A stretch of DNA of 64,000 bases, from positions 108,837 to 172,836 of the forward strand of contig NZ_FPBO01000013.1 in the NCBI RefSeq assembly GCF_900116645.1, written 5' to 3'. This DNA comes from Pseudoduganella namucuonensis (GTDB taxonomy: Bacteria > Pseudomonadota > Gammaproteobacteria > Burkholderiales > Burkholderiaceae_D). The position numbers were made by a program, and so were the translations under genes. Under the pieces are notes generated by a model that was given only the letters and a program-made list of their open reading frames with translations, did not search any database and had not been told where the DNA came from. Shown piece by piece: positions 20,100-28,673 of the stretch; position 1 is the stretch's first letter; each line of letters starts with the position of its first letter.

Positions 20100-20650
20100 A
20101 GACGCCATTGGGCCTCCAGCTGGAATCGGTAAGGGTGGGCGGCGTCGCCGGCGGCCACTTCGTGCTTGACGAGGTAGACGGAGCTGAACATGCGCTGCTG
20201 GTTGAGGAAGGCGAGGTAGTTCAGCATGTCCCGCGCGGTTTCGGCTTCGGCGGCGATCTTCAGCGAGCCGGCCGGGCCGGTCGTCGCGGCGGCGTCCTGG
20301 GGCGGTTGGCCGTTCAGGTCGAGGCCGAGCAGGGCGACGCGCATGTCGGCGGGCGCTTGTAGCGTCTTGAGCAGGCGCGGAACGGGCAGGTTCAATTGGC
20401 GCACCGCCTCGGCCACCGCCCTGGTTTGCTGGTCGTGTTCACGCTGTTGGGCGGCTGGCAAGGCGGGCTCCATGCTTCGGCGCGGCCGCGCGGTTTCCAG
20501 TTGCGCCTCCAGTGAGGCGATGGCGCTCCATTGCCGCAACCAGTGGGCGCCGGCCGGCAGCAGCGCGATCGCTCCGACCACCAAAAGCGCGAGCCGCCAG
20601 CCGGCCAGCCGCGGAGTGCCGCGCACGAAGGCGATACGCGTGACGCTCAT
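20096..20650 (-). CDS. PilN/GspL-C-like inner-membrane protein
   Basis: 184 residues. A short cytoplasmic tail (MSVTRIAFVRGTPRLAG, comparable to the PilN segment that binds PilM) precedes a transmembrane helix (WRLALLVVGAIALLPAG), a coiled coil (SAIASLEAQLETARP) and a periplasmic ferredoxin-like domain (VALLGLDLNG, ETARDMLNYLAFLNQQ). It overlaps both neighbours by 4 bases. Assignment rests on topology and gene order. Confidence 0.7.
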   Translation of the reverse strand: MSVTRIAFVRGTPRLAGWRLALLVVGAIALLPAGAHWLRQWSAIASLEAQLETARPRRSMEPALPAAQQREHDQQTRAVAEAVRQLNLPVPRLLKTLQAPADMRVALLGLDLNGQPPQDAAATTGPAGSLKIAAEAETARDMLNYLAFLNQQRMFSSVYLVKHEVAAGDAAHPYRFQLEAQWRL

Positions 20651-21720
20651 GCGGCGGCTCCCAGCTTGACCATGGCGCTGTCGCCCGCCTCTGTCGCTGC
20701 CGCTGCCTCAGCCCCTACCTCTGTCGCTGCCTTTGCCTCTGCTTGTGCAGCGGGTGGCGCGCGGTGGAGCGGGGCGGCGGCATTGGCCGTGTCGTTGGGG
20801 CGGGAGAAATCGGCGGCGGGGCCGAACGGCGGCTCCACGAGCCGGAAATGGGCGGGCAGCCGGTCGGCTTGCGCGTGCCGCGCCACGCCGCTCAGGTCCA
20901 TCACCGCCACGTCGTCGATGGCGGCCAACTCCGGCGCGCGCAGCGTCCAGCGTTGCCAGGCCTGCGCCAGTTCGTTGTGCCAGTTGTCGCCGCAGGGCTG
21001 GGTCTGGAACGCCGTGACGCGGCTGCGCGACAGCACCGCCATGGACAGCCGGCCTTGTTCGGCCACGGCGAACGCCGTGGGCTTCCCGTCCAGCGTGCGG
21101 CACACCGTCCCCACCAGCGGCTCGATGGCGGCGCAGCGCAGGCGGTGCTCGGCCAGGATGGATTGCAGCGACTCCAGCAAGTCCGCATCGATGCCGCAGG
21201 CCAGGCGCGGGTGGCCGTAGGGGGCGTCGTCGCAGCTCACAGACCAGGTGCGCGCAGCGTCGCCGTACACGGCGGACAGCTGCATTTGCAGGAAACGGGA
21301 TGCCGCCGGCTCGGCCATCAGCGCGTCGCTCCACGGCGCCAGCACCATCTGGCACCAGCGCCCGGACAGGCTGATGGACACCGGCAGCCGCGCCGCCACC
21401 GCGCGGTCGATAGCACCGCGGCGCGAATCAGGGGACAGACCCTCCGCGCCACCAGCCGTCGCAAGGGCGCGGGATGGTGAACGCGGGGGGACTGTCCCCG
21501 GTGTGGCTGTCTGTCCCAGCAGGCCGCGCAGCGCCGCGACGGGGATCTTCCATTGGCTGCCGGGGTTGACCAGCGGGATATGCAGCGCGCCGTCCTCCAC
21601 GATGCGCCCGCCCCGCCGCACCACGGCCACCAGCCGCCGCGGCGCGAGATAGATGTGCAGGCCGCCGCGCGCCGGCAGCAGTTCCATGATCCGCGTATTG
21701 ATTCGACTAATAAGTGACAC
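20647..21720 (-). CDS. PilM/GspL-N-like cytoplasmic assembly protein, with an in-frame repeat insertion
   Basis: A 357-residue protein without a signal peptide or membrane helix. Its order in the operon and segments such as LHIYLAPRRLVAVVRRGG and LSISLSGRWCQMVLAPW-type strands suggest a divergent actin-like PilM/MshI protein. The start is GTG at 21720 with GGAG about 9 bases upstream; an ATG at 21687 is possible. Residues about 68-98 (GTVPPRSPSRALATAGG region) are encoded by a palindromic repeat element and look like a low-complexity insertion. The C-terminus is Ala/Glu-rich. Confidence 0.65.
   Translation of the reverse strand: MSLISRINTRIMELLPARGGLHIYLAPRRLVAVVRRGGRIVEDGALHIPLVNPGSQWKIPVAALRGLLGQTATPGTVPPRSPSRALATAGGAEGLSPDSRRGAIDRAVAARLPVSISLSGRWCQMVLAPWSDALMAEPAASRFLQMQLSAVYGDAARTWSVSCDDAPYGHPRLACGIDADLLESLQSILAEHRLRCAAIEPLVGTVCRTLDGKPTAFAVAEQGRLSMAVLSRSRVTAFQTQPCGDNWHNELAQAWQRWTLRAPELAAIDDVAVMDLSGVARHAQADRLPAHFRLVEPPFGPAADFSRPNDTANAAAPLHRAPPAAQAEAKAATEVGAEAAAATEAGDSAMVKLGAAA
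21431..21517. repeat. GGGGACAG/CTGTCCCC palindromic element inside a coding region
   Basis: GGGGACAGACCC at 21431 is followed by CTGTCCCC at 21492-21499 and CTGTCCC at 21511-21517. These arms match the intergenic element at 34237-34305. Here the element is read through in frame as about 30 residues of the PilM-like protein. Confidence 0.55.
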
Positions 21721-23389
21721 GATTGAGCTCCGTCAGCGTGGTTTCCCCCAGCCGCACCAGTTCCAGCGCGGCCTCGCGCGCGAGCAGGAATCCGTTGCGC
21801 GCGGCCTCCTCTTTCATGCGGCTGACCGGCGCGCGCGTGCAGATCATTTCGCGCATGGCGTCGTTCAGCATCAACACCTCGGCCACCGCCTTGCGGCCCT
21901 TGTATCCCGTGCCCCGGCAGTGGCCGCAGCCCGCGCCTGCCATGAAGCGCCAGCCCTGCACCCGCTGCGCCGTCAGGCCGCTGTCGCGAAGGTCCTGCTC
22001 GTCGGCCGCGACCTCCACCGCGCAGTGCTCGCAGTTCAGCCGCAGCAGGCGCTGGGCGACGATGCCGTTCAGCGCCGCCGCGAAGCTGTACGGGTCCACG
22101 CCCATGTGCAGGAAACGGCCCACCACGTCGAACACGTTGTTGGCGTGCACGGTGGTGAACACCAGGTGGCCGGTCAGCGAAGCCTGCACCGCGATCTGCG
22201 CCGTTTCGTCGTCGCGGATCTCGCCGATCAGGATCTTGTCCGGGTCGTGCCGCAGGATGGAGCGCAGCCCGCGCGCGAAGGTCAGGCCCTTCTTCTCGTT
22301 GACGGGGATCTGCAGCACGCGCGGCAGCCGGTATTCGACCGGGTCCTCGATGGTGACGATCTTGTCGCGTCCCGTGTTGATCTCGGTGATGGCGGCGTAC
22401 AGGGTGGTGGTCTTCCCCGAACCGGTGGGGCCGGTCACCAGCAGCATGCCGTGCGGCTTGGCGGCCAGGCGGCGGATCTGCGCGATGGCGTCCGCGTTCA
22501 GGCCCAGGCTCTCGAGGCGCAGCGCGTTGGCCGCCGCCGTCAGCGCGCGCCGGTCCAGCAGGCGCAGCACCGCGTCCTCGCCGAAGATGTTGGGCATGAT
22601 GGAGACGCGGAAGTCGATCTCGCTGCCCTTCACGCGCACCTTGAAGCGGCCGTCCTGCGGCACGCGGCGCTCGGCGATGTCCAGGTCCGCCAGCACCTTG
22701 ATGCGCGAGATGATCTGCTCGGCCATCTGCAAGCCCTGCACCTGGCCTGCCTGCACCAGCACCCCGTCCACCCGGTACTTGATGACCAGGCTGGCCACGT
22801 CGCATTCCAGGTGGATGTCGCTGGCCTGGAACTTGAGCGCGTCGTAGATCGTGGAGTTGACCAGCTTGACCACCGGGCTGCTGTCCTCGCTGATGCGTAT
22901 CAGCGAGATGTCTTCGATGGTCTGGTCCAGGCCCGCGTCCTCCTCCGTGTCTTGAGCCATCTCTTGCATGGCCTGCTGCGCGCCCTCCTGCTGCGCGAGG
23001 TAGGCCGCCAGGTCGTCCGTGTGGGCCAGCGCCACCGTGAACGGCGCGCCGGTGGTGTAGTCGGCCCATTGCAGCACGTCGTCCGCGAAGGGATCGGCGA
23101 TCACCAGCACCGGGACGGCGTCCCCGTGCCGCATCAGCACGCACTCGCGCTGCGCGCAGTCGGTGTAGGGCAGCAGGGCGTAGCCGGGCGTGGCGGCATG
23201 CAGGTCGGCCATGCTCCACGCCGGATAGCGGAACAGCGCCGCCAACTGGCGCGTGAATTCCTCCGGCGCCAGCGCCGCCATTTCCTCCAGCACCGCCAGC
23301 CGCGGGCGGCCCTGGCCCAGCGCGGCGGCCTCCGCGCGCCGCAGCAGTTCGGGTGTGACGGCCGGCGGGACCGGTGCGCGTGCGTTCAT
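21707..23389 (-). CDS. GspE/PilB-type secretion/assembly ATPase
   Basis: 560 residues from the ATG at 23389 (ATGA overlap with the PilC/GspF-like gene). The N-terminal MshEN/N1-like domain (about 1-140) is followed by the ATPase core: Walker A GPTGSGKTTTLYAAI, Asp box TIEDPVEYRLPRVLQIPV, Walker B KILIGEIRDDETAQIA, His box LVFTTVHANN. A zinc-type tetracysteine is present (NCEHC and CGHCRGTGYKGR). It powers pseudopilus or pilus assembly. The long frame upstream of 23389 overlaps the next gene and is not coding. Confidence 0.92.
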   Translation of the reverse strand: MNARAPVPPAVTPELLRRAEAAALGQGRPRLAVLEEMAALAPEEFTRQLAALFRYPAWSMADLHAATPGYALLPYTDCAQRECVLMRHGDAVPVLVIADPFADDVLQWADYTTGAPFTVALAHTDDLAAYLAQQEGAQQAMQEMAQDTEEDAGLDQTIEDISLIRISEDSSPVVKLVNSTIYDALKFQASDIHLECDVASLVIKYRVDGVLVQAGQVQGLQMAEQIISRIKVLADLDIAERRVPQDGRFKVRVKGSEIDFRVSIMPNIFGEDAVLRLLDRRALTAAANALRLESLGLNADAIAQIRRLAAKPHGMLLVTGPTGSGKTTTLYAAITEINTGRDKIVTIEDPVEYRLPRVLQIPVNEKKGLTFARGLRSILRHDPDKILIGEIRDDETAQIAVQASLTGHLVFTTVHANNVFDVVGRFLHMGVDPYSFAAALNGIVAQRLLRLNCEHCAVEVAADEQDLRDSGLTAQRVQGWRFMAGAGCGHCRGTGYKGRKAVAEVLMLNDAMREMICTRAPVSRMKEEAARNGFLLAREAALELVRLGETTLTELNRVTY

Positions 23390-24618
23390 GACAGGCTCCC
23401 GGCCAGTTCGAATATCGGCATGTACATCAGCACCACCACGCCGCCGATCACCACGCCGATCAGGGTCATTAGCAGCGGCTCCAGCAGGCGCGAGGCCCAG
23501 TCCACCCAGCGGGCGAACTCCTCGTCGTGGAACCTGGCCGAGCGCTCCAGCATGTCGCTCAGGCGCCCGGTGTTCTCGCCCACCTTCAGCAGCGACTGGG
23601 CGACCGGCGTGGCCAGGCCCTGGCGCTCCAGCGCGGTGGAGAAGGGCTGGCCCTCCTCGACGGCGCGGCGGGCCATGGCCAGGGCGCGCCGCTGTTCCGG
23701 CATCAGCATGGCCGACACCATGGCCAGCGCCTTGGACAGGGGAATGCCCGCGTGTAGCAGCAGGCTGAGGGCGCGGTAGAAGCGCGCCAGGCGGAACTCG
23801 GCGGCCTTGGCGGCCAGCACCGGCAGGCGCAGCACCCACAGCAGCAGCGCGCCGCGCGCGGCGGCGTTGGTGGCGGCGAACACGGCGCCGCCGGCCGCGC
23901 CGCCCAGCGCGCCCAGGCACAGCCAGGGGTGCGCGGCGAGCGAGCGGCCGAAGCCAAGCAGCATTTGCGACATCCACGGGATGTCGCGGCCGGAGCTTTC
24001 ATACACCACGCTGAACCTCGGCACCACATAGCCGAGCAGGAACAGCGTGACCAGCGCGCCCACGGCCAGCAGCATCACCGGATAGATGGCGGCCGAGACT
24101 AGCTTCTTGCGGATGGCGTCGAACTGCAATTGATAGCCCACATAGCGCGCCAGCGCCTCGGGCAGGTTGCCCGAGCGTTCGGCCGCGTGCACGGTGGCGA
24201 CGTAGAGGTCGGGGAAGATGGCCGGGAAACCGGCCAGCGTGTCGGAAAAGCTCTGGCCTTGGGACAGGGCCAGGCGGATCGCGGCCAGCGTGGCCTTGGC
24301 GCCGCCGCGCGTTTCCTTGTTGTGCAGGGTGGCCATGGCCTCGCCCAGGTTCAGGCCCGCTTCCAGCAGGGCCAGCAACTCCTGGCTGAATTGCAGCAGG
24401 GGGAAGGGCTGCCCCCGCGTGGCGCGCCGCGCCAGCGCGGGCGCGGATTCCCCGCGCGGCGCGGGCGACGCGGCCGAGGCGGCGGCCCCGACGGCGAGCA
24501 CGCGCCAGCCCTGGCGCAGCGCGAGGCGGATGGCCTCCGTTTCGCTGGCCGCGTCTATGGCGATCGTTCGCCGCGCGCGCGCGCCGGCGCCGCCCTGGAC
24601 TTGTAACTGGTACTGCAT
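23386..24618 (-). CDS. GspF/PilC-type inner-membrane platform protein
   Basis: 410 residues from the ATG at 24618, with GAGGCGG just upstream; a 28-residue in-frame extension lacks support. Two GspF domains (FSQELLALLEAGLNLGEAMATL and FYRALSLLLHAGIPLSKALAMV) are separated by membrane helices (VTLFLLGYVVPRFSVVY), and a final helix reads LLMTLIGVVIGGVVVLMYMPIF. An N-terminal about 60-residue cytoplasmic domain is typical. It is the first gene of the ten-gene operon. Confidence 0.92.
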   Translation of the reverse strand: MQYQLQVQGGAGARARRTIAIDAASETEAIRLALRQGWRVLAVGAAASAASPAPRGESAPALARRATRGQPFPLLQFSQELLALLEAGLNLGEAMATLHNKETRGGAKATLAAIRLALSQGQSFSDTLAGFPAIFPDLYVATVHAAERSGNLPEALARYVGYQLQFDAIRKKLVSAAIYPVMLLAVGALVTLFLLGYVVPRFSVVYESSGRDIPWMSQMLLGFGRSLAAHPWLCLGALGGAAGGAVFAATNAAARGALLLWVLRLPVLAAKAAEFRLARFYRALSLLLHAGIPLSKALAMVSAMLMPEQRRALAMARRAVEEGQPFSTALERQGLATPVAQSLLKVGENTGRLSDMLERSARFHDEEFARWVDWASRLLEPLLMTLIGVVIGGVVVLMYMPIFELAGSLS

Positions 24619-24720
24619 TACCGCCTCAATCGTTTCATTCGTGTTCCACCGCGGGGCCGGACGGATGCGCACTCCACGTTCGCACCCGCCCGGGTACTGC
24701 AAAAAGCTAGGACGACATGA

Positions 24721-27261
24721 TCACTGGGTGATCAGGCTCACCTTGTCCACCACGAACGAGGTCTGCGCCGACGAGTCCTCCGTCATCGCGAACGACAGCT
24801 GCACCGTCTGGCCCTTGTACGGCAGCAGGCTGAAGCTGCGGGTCTGGTAGCCGGTCGCCTTGTTCAGGTTGGAGTAGGTCGCCAGCGTGCCCAGTACGGC
24901 GCCGCTGGTGTTCTTCACCGTCACTACCAGCTTGTCGTAGGCGGTGCTGGTGGTGGTCTCGGCGGTGTCGATGTGCAGCGCGAAGGTCAGCGCGGCCGAG
25001 GTGGCGGTCGACGGGATCGCCACGCTCTGCGTCAGCGTCTCGGTCGCGGTGCTGCCGTTGCCGCCTAGCCAGGCGAACTTGCTGCCCTCGAACGCGGTCT
25101 GGCCGCTGTAGGAACCGATCACGCCGGTGCTGCCGCTCCAGCCTGTCGCGCCGGACTCGAAGCCGCCGTTGGTCACGCGCTCGACACCGGTGATGGTGTT
25201 GACGGTGAGCGTGGCGTTGCCCGAGGTGACCGTCACCGGGGTGGACGACGAATCGGTCACCGTGGCCTTGAACACGGCGCCGCTGTCGGCCTGCTGCGCG
25301 GTGAACGAGTAGGTGGCCGCGGTGGCGCCCGAGATCAGCGCGCCGTTGCGGTACCACTTGTAGGCGTACGGCGCGGTGCCGCCGCTGGCGCCCACGGTGA
25401 ACGAGGCGGTGGCGCCCGGCGCGACGGTGATGCTGGCCGGCTGGGTACCGATGGTCACGCCGCCCGCCACCTCGTCGACGTCGGTGCCGACGTTGATGGC
25501 CGCGTAGGCGCGCTTCACGGCGGTGGCTTCCTTGCTGCCCACGCCGTACAGTTCCTCGGCCGCCAGCAGCACCTTGTTGCGCGCGTCGGCGTAGTTGGTG
25601 GAGGAGGTGAACTTGGTGGTGGCGGCCTTGAACCAGATGCGGAAGGCCTTGTCGTTGCCGATGCCCGTCATGGCCAGCGGCTGCTTGGTCAGGTAGGAGC
25701 TGTAGGCGTCGTTGGAGGAGCTGGAGCTCGAGCCCTGCGACAGGAAATAGAACATGCGGTTGTTCGGGCCGCTGCTGTAGTGCACGTTCAGGTTCTTCAG
25801 CGTGGTGGACCACTGGTTCGGGCTGCTGCCATCCTTCGATGGCTTGATCATCCAGCGCAGCGGCTGGCCGGACTTGGAGATCTCGGTGCCCATCTGCCAG
25901 TCGTTGCCGGAGGCGGGGATCAGGTTGCCGGTGCCGCCGGCGCGCGCGTAGGCCTCCGTCATCTCGCCGGCGATGTCCGAGTTGGACTCGTTCAAGCCGC
26001 CCGATTCGCCGGAGTAGACCAGGTCCGAGGTGGCGTCGATCACGCCGTGGCCCATCTCGTGGCCGATCACGTCGATCGAACCCAGGTTCTTGAAGCTGGT
26101 GCCGCCGTCGCCGATGTACATGCACTTGCAGTTCGGGTCGAAGAAGGCGTTGTCGTAATTGTTGTCGACGTGGACGGCGATGTAGGTGGCGGTGTTGTTG
26201 CCGTCCAGGGACTGCCAGCCCAGCACGTTTTTCATCGTGTCGTAGGTGTTCATCAGGCCCCACATCGCGTTCACGGCCGCGGTCTGGCCGTTGGCGTTGG
26301 TGGTGCTGCCGCCGCTGACGTACTGCTGGCCGTCGCCCCAGGTGTTGCTGGTGTTGGTGTAGATGGTGCCCGGGGTGGGGTTCGATTCCGGCGCGTGGTT
26401 GGCGTTGGTGATGGCCATGCCGCCGAAGGTGCCGCCCACGCCGCGCGAGGCGTCCTTCATCGAATAGGTGCCGCCGGACAGCGTGGTGTTGATCGGCACG
26501 GCGCCGTTGTACTGGCTGTTGCCGGTGCCGACCACGGTTTGCAGCGCCTGCCACTGGGCGATCACGGCGCCGGTCTTGGCGTTGACCACGGTGTCGTGGA
26601 ACACCAGCTTGCCGTTGTCGGCCATGCGGGTCTTGACCAGGTAGGCCAGCTCGTAGCGCTCGACCACCTCTTCCAGGTCCATCGCGTTCAGGGCCGATTC
26701 CGGCTTGTTGACGGCGGCGGCCACGCGCACCGACTTCATGACGGGGTAGATCAGCAGCTCGGCCTGCGGCGCCCAGCGGTGGGTGCCGCGCGGGGCGACG
26801 GCCTTGACCACCTTGTCGATGGCGGCGGTGGAGCTCAGCGCCGGGGTCAGGTCCGGCGCGCCGGCGCGGGACGAGGCGCTGGCGGCCAGGCCGCGCGAGC
26901 CGGGGGCGTCCAGGCCGCCGCGGCGGTCGGACACGGACTCGCTGACGATGTCGCCGGCGGCGTTGGTCACCACCACGGATTCGGAACCGAACACGCGCAG
27001 GCCGTTGTAGGTGTGGCGCGCGCGGCTGATCCTGGTGCCGGCCTCGCCGGCGTGCTGCGCGGCGACGGCGTAGCCGTGGGCGGCGTCCAGGCCTTTTGAG
27101 CTCGGGCGGGCGGCCAGTTTAGCGACCAGGCTGGCGTTCTCTTGTGGAGAAGCCTGGCTGATCGGGGCGGCCATCATCGGGCCGGCGGCGTGGGCGTTCG
27201 TGGCCATCATCAGCGGCAAGGCAGCGATGGATGCGGCAAGCATGGTCTTACGTAAATTCAT
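24721..27261 (-). CDS. Secreted M4-family (thermolysin-like) zinc metalloprotease with C-terminal Ig-like and jelly-roll domains
   Basis: 846 residues. The signal peptide ends near NAHA (residue 25). The FTP/PepSY-like propeptide runs to about 245. The M4 catalytic domain holds His401, Glu402 and His405 in HEMGH, and the third zinc ligand Glu425 in GGLNESNSD. An Ig-like domain (about 595-690, ITVAPGATASFTVGASGG) and a C-terminal beta-sandwich (about 695-846, NGGFESGATGW) follow. GGAGAAGAG precedes the ATG. It is exported by Sec and would need an outer-membrane exit route; the GspD-bearing operon lies 102 bases downstream on the same strand. Confidence 0.93.
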   Translation of the reverse strand: MNLRKTMLAASIAALPLMMATNAHAAGPMMAAPISQASPQENASLVAKLAARPSSKGLDAAHGYAVAAQHAGEAGTRISRARHTYNGLRVFGSESVVVTNAAGDIVSESVSDRRGGLDAPGSRGLAASASSRAGAPDLTPALSSTAAIDKVVKAVAPRGTHRWAPQAELLIYPVMKSVRVAAAVNKPESALNAMDLEEVVERYELAYLVKTRMADNGKLVFHDTVVNAKTGAVIAQWQALQTVVGTGNSQYNGAVPINTTLSGGTYSMKDASRGVGGTFGGMAITNANHAPESNPTPGTIYTNTSNTWGDGQQYVSGGSTTNANGQTAAVNAMWGLMNTYDTMKNVLGWQSLDGNNTATYIAVHVDNNYDNAFFDPNCKCMYIGDGGTSFKNLGSIDVIGHEMGHGVIDATSDLVYSGESGGLNESNSDIAGEMTEAYARAGGTGNLIPASGNDWQMGTEISKSGQPLRWMIKPSKDGSSPNQWSTTLKNLNVHYSSGPNNRMFYFLSQGSSSSSSNDAYSSYLTKQPLAMTGIGNDKAFRIWFKAATTKFTSSTNYADARNKVLLAAEELYGVGSKEATAVKRAYAAINVGTDVDEVAGGVTIGTQPASITVAPGATASFTVGASGGTAPYAYKWYRNGALISGATAATYSFTAQQADSGAVFKATVTDSSSTPVTVTSGNATLTVNTITGVERVTNGGFESGATGWSGSTGVIGSYSGQTAFEGSKFAWLGGNGSTATETLTQSVAIPSTATSAALTFALHIDTAETTTSTAYDKLVVTVKNTSGAVLGTLATYSNLNKATGYQTRSFSLLPYKGQTVQLSFAMTEDSSAQTSFVVDKVSLITQ

Positions 27262-27935
27262 CTCTTCTCCAAGGGTTACGGGTTATGCACTCAGGTATCC
27301 AACCTGGCCGCTGGTGCGAGGCCAGCCTGGCGTCCGCCGCGCGCGGGACGGGTAGTCCCGGGCAGTGTTTTGACGAAAACGCCGGGTGGGATGGATACTG
27401 TTCCGTTCAATGGAGGCAAGTCAAAAAACTTGGAAAATGAGTCGTTGGGCGAATAATTGTTAAGAATGGGACAAATTTTCGCAAGTACATTCACTTTCGC
27501 TAGCCGGAACGCCAAATTAGCGGCGCACGATAGGGGTGTTTTCCGGCCAGGGTGTATGTAAATCGCAACGAAATAGACGTAACACTCTAAATTCGTGATC
27601 TACGCGACACATTGCAAGATTAATCATCACGCTCAGGTTGCAATTCCATAATGTTGCGATCTACACTAAGTGAAAACCGGCAGCGTTTTTTCGCCAGCCG
27701 GGGACACAAAGGCGCGGGACCCCAAGGTCCACAAAAACCAGCGCTCCAGGGAAAAACACAGGGAAATCAACGATGACGATACGCACGGGTTCACCCAACT
27801 CCTCATAGGGCCACGCCGCCGCCACCCCAGTCAGCCATTGCGCCGTCTCGCCGACATCCGGCCGGGCAGCGTCGTCGCGTACTCGCCGCCATATACGGCG
27901 CCAGCACGCAGGGACAGCTTTTTTCTTCGCTTACT
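27262..27935. other. Intergenic region between divergent genes (protease and ACT-like gene)
   Basis: 674 bases with no credible gene; open frames here are short or lack ribosome sites. The middle (about 27410-27680) is markedly more AT-rich than the rest of the window, as expected for promoters. On the minus strand a weak candidate for the protease is TTGCGA (27484-27479) with AACAAT (27461-27456) at 17 bases, which would give a long leader. An 8-base inverted pair ATCGCAAC/GTTGCGAT (27562 and 27653) is the only other symmetry noted. The 240 bases just before the + strand gene are GC-rich and featureless to me. Confidence 0.5.
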
Positions 27936-28601
27936 ATGCTCTCGATATCTACCAAAGTTGAGCGGCTGGTCATGGAATCGCCTTTCCTTACAGAGGGATT
28001 GGGGCGGGGACTGATCAACCTGTCCGAGTTGGCGCGGCAGCTGCAGCCGCAGCTGGAGACGGACTTGTGGAAACCGGTCGGCCAGGCGGCCGTGGTGATG
28101 GCGCTGCGGCGCGTGGCCGAACGCCTGCCGCAGCACCGGGACAGCTGCGTGGCCGAGCTGTCCCTGGCGCGCAAGACGGGCGAGCTGACCACCCGCACCG
28201 ACCTGACGATGTACACCTTCCGCTATTCGGAGCACACCTACGAGTGCCACCGGCAGCTGCTGGCGCTGTCGGCGCCGCAGCGGGGCGCGTTCGTGACGGT
28301 CACGCGCGGCATCAACGAGGTGATGGTGATCTGCAGCCGGCCGCTGACCGGCGCGGTGGAACAGGTGTTCGAGCACGAGCGATTGCTGCTGCGGCTGGAG
28401 AACCTGAACGCCGTCACGCTGCAGCTGGACCCGGAGACCTGCGACCGGCCGGGCATCTACCACGGCATCCTGAAGAAGCTGGCGTGGGACAAGATCAACC
28501 TGGTGAACATGATCTCCACCCACACCGAGCTGACCATCCTGCTCGAGCAGCGCCAGACCGGCGCCGCCATCGCCGTGCTGTCGCGGCTGGTGGCGCAATG
28601 A
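27936..28601 (+). CDS. Putative small regulator: winged-helix-like N-terminus and ACT-like C-terminus (unknown function)
   Basis: A 221-residue soluble protein. The N-terminal part (STKVERLVMESPFLTEGLGR, INLSELARQLQPQLE, VVMALRRVAERL) looks like a helical/winged-helix unit. The C-terminal part (NLNAVTLQLDPET, GIYHGILKKLAWDKINLVNM, STHTELTILLEQ) has the strand-helix-strand rhythm and GIYHGILKKLAWDKI/E-L-T-I-LL pattern of ACT domains in aspartokinase-like and amino-acid regulators. I do not recognise a named gene. The ATG at 27936 has no clear ribosome site; Met13 at 27972 is an alternative. It is convergent with argH across a strong hairpin. Confidence 0.6.
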   Translation: MLSISTKVERLVMESPFLTEGLGRGLINLSELARQLQPQLETDLWKPVGQAAVVMALRRVAERLPQHRDSCVAELSLARKTGELTTRTDLTMYTFRYSEHTYECHRQLLALSAPQRGAFVTVTRGINEVMVICSRPLTGAVEQVFEHERLLLRLENLNAVTLQLDPETCDRPGIYHGILKKLAWDKINLVNMISTHTELTILLEQRQTGAAIAVLSRLVAQ

Positions 28602-28602
28602 A

Positions 28603-28650
28603 AAAAGGGGTCAGGTTCGGTATTTAAAAATACCGAACCCGACCCCTTTT
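28603..28650. terminator. Bidirectional hairpin terminator between convergent genes
   Basis: A 23-base stem (28603-28625 with 28628-28650) with one A/G-type mismatch and a 2-base loop, ending in AAAA on one side and TTTT on the other. It therefore gives a stem plus U-tract on both strands. It begins 2 bases after the ACT-like gene stop and ends 24 bases from the argH stop. The outer GGGGTC relates it to the palindromic repeat families elsewhere in the window. Confidence 0.75.
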
Positions 28651-28673
28651 CGCGCCCCGCCGGCGCCGGCCGC

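Noticed and set aside
24718..24734. TGATCAC-tgg-GTGATCA palindrome at the end of the protease gene as a terminator
   Set aside because: The stem is only 7 bases, includes coding sequence and the stop codon, and the T-run on the minus strand lies well beyond it.
27670..28014. Short + strand open frame in the long intergenic gap
   Set aside because: No ribosome site, no family-like sequence, and it overlaps the start of the ACT-like gene in another frame.
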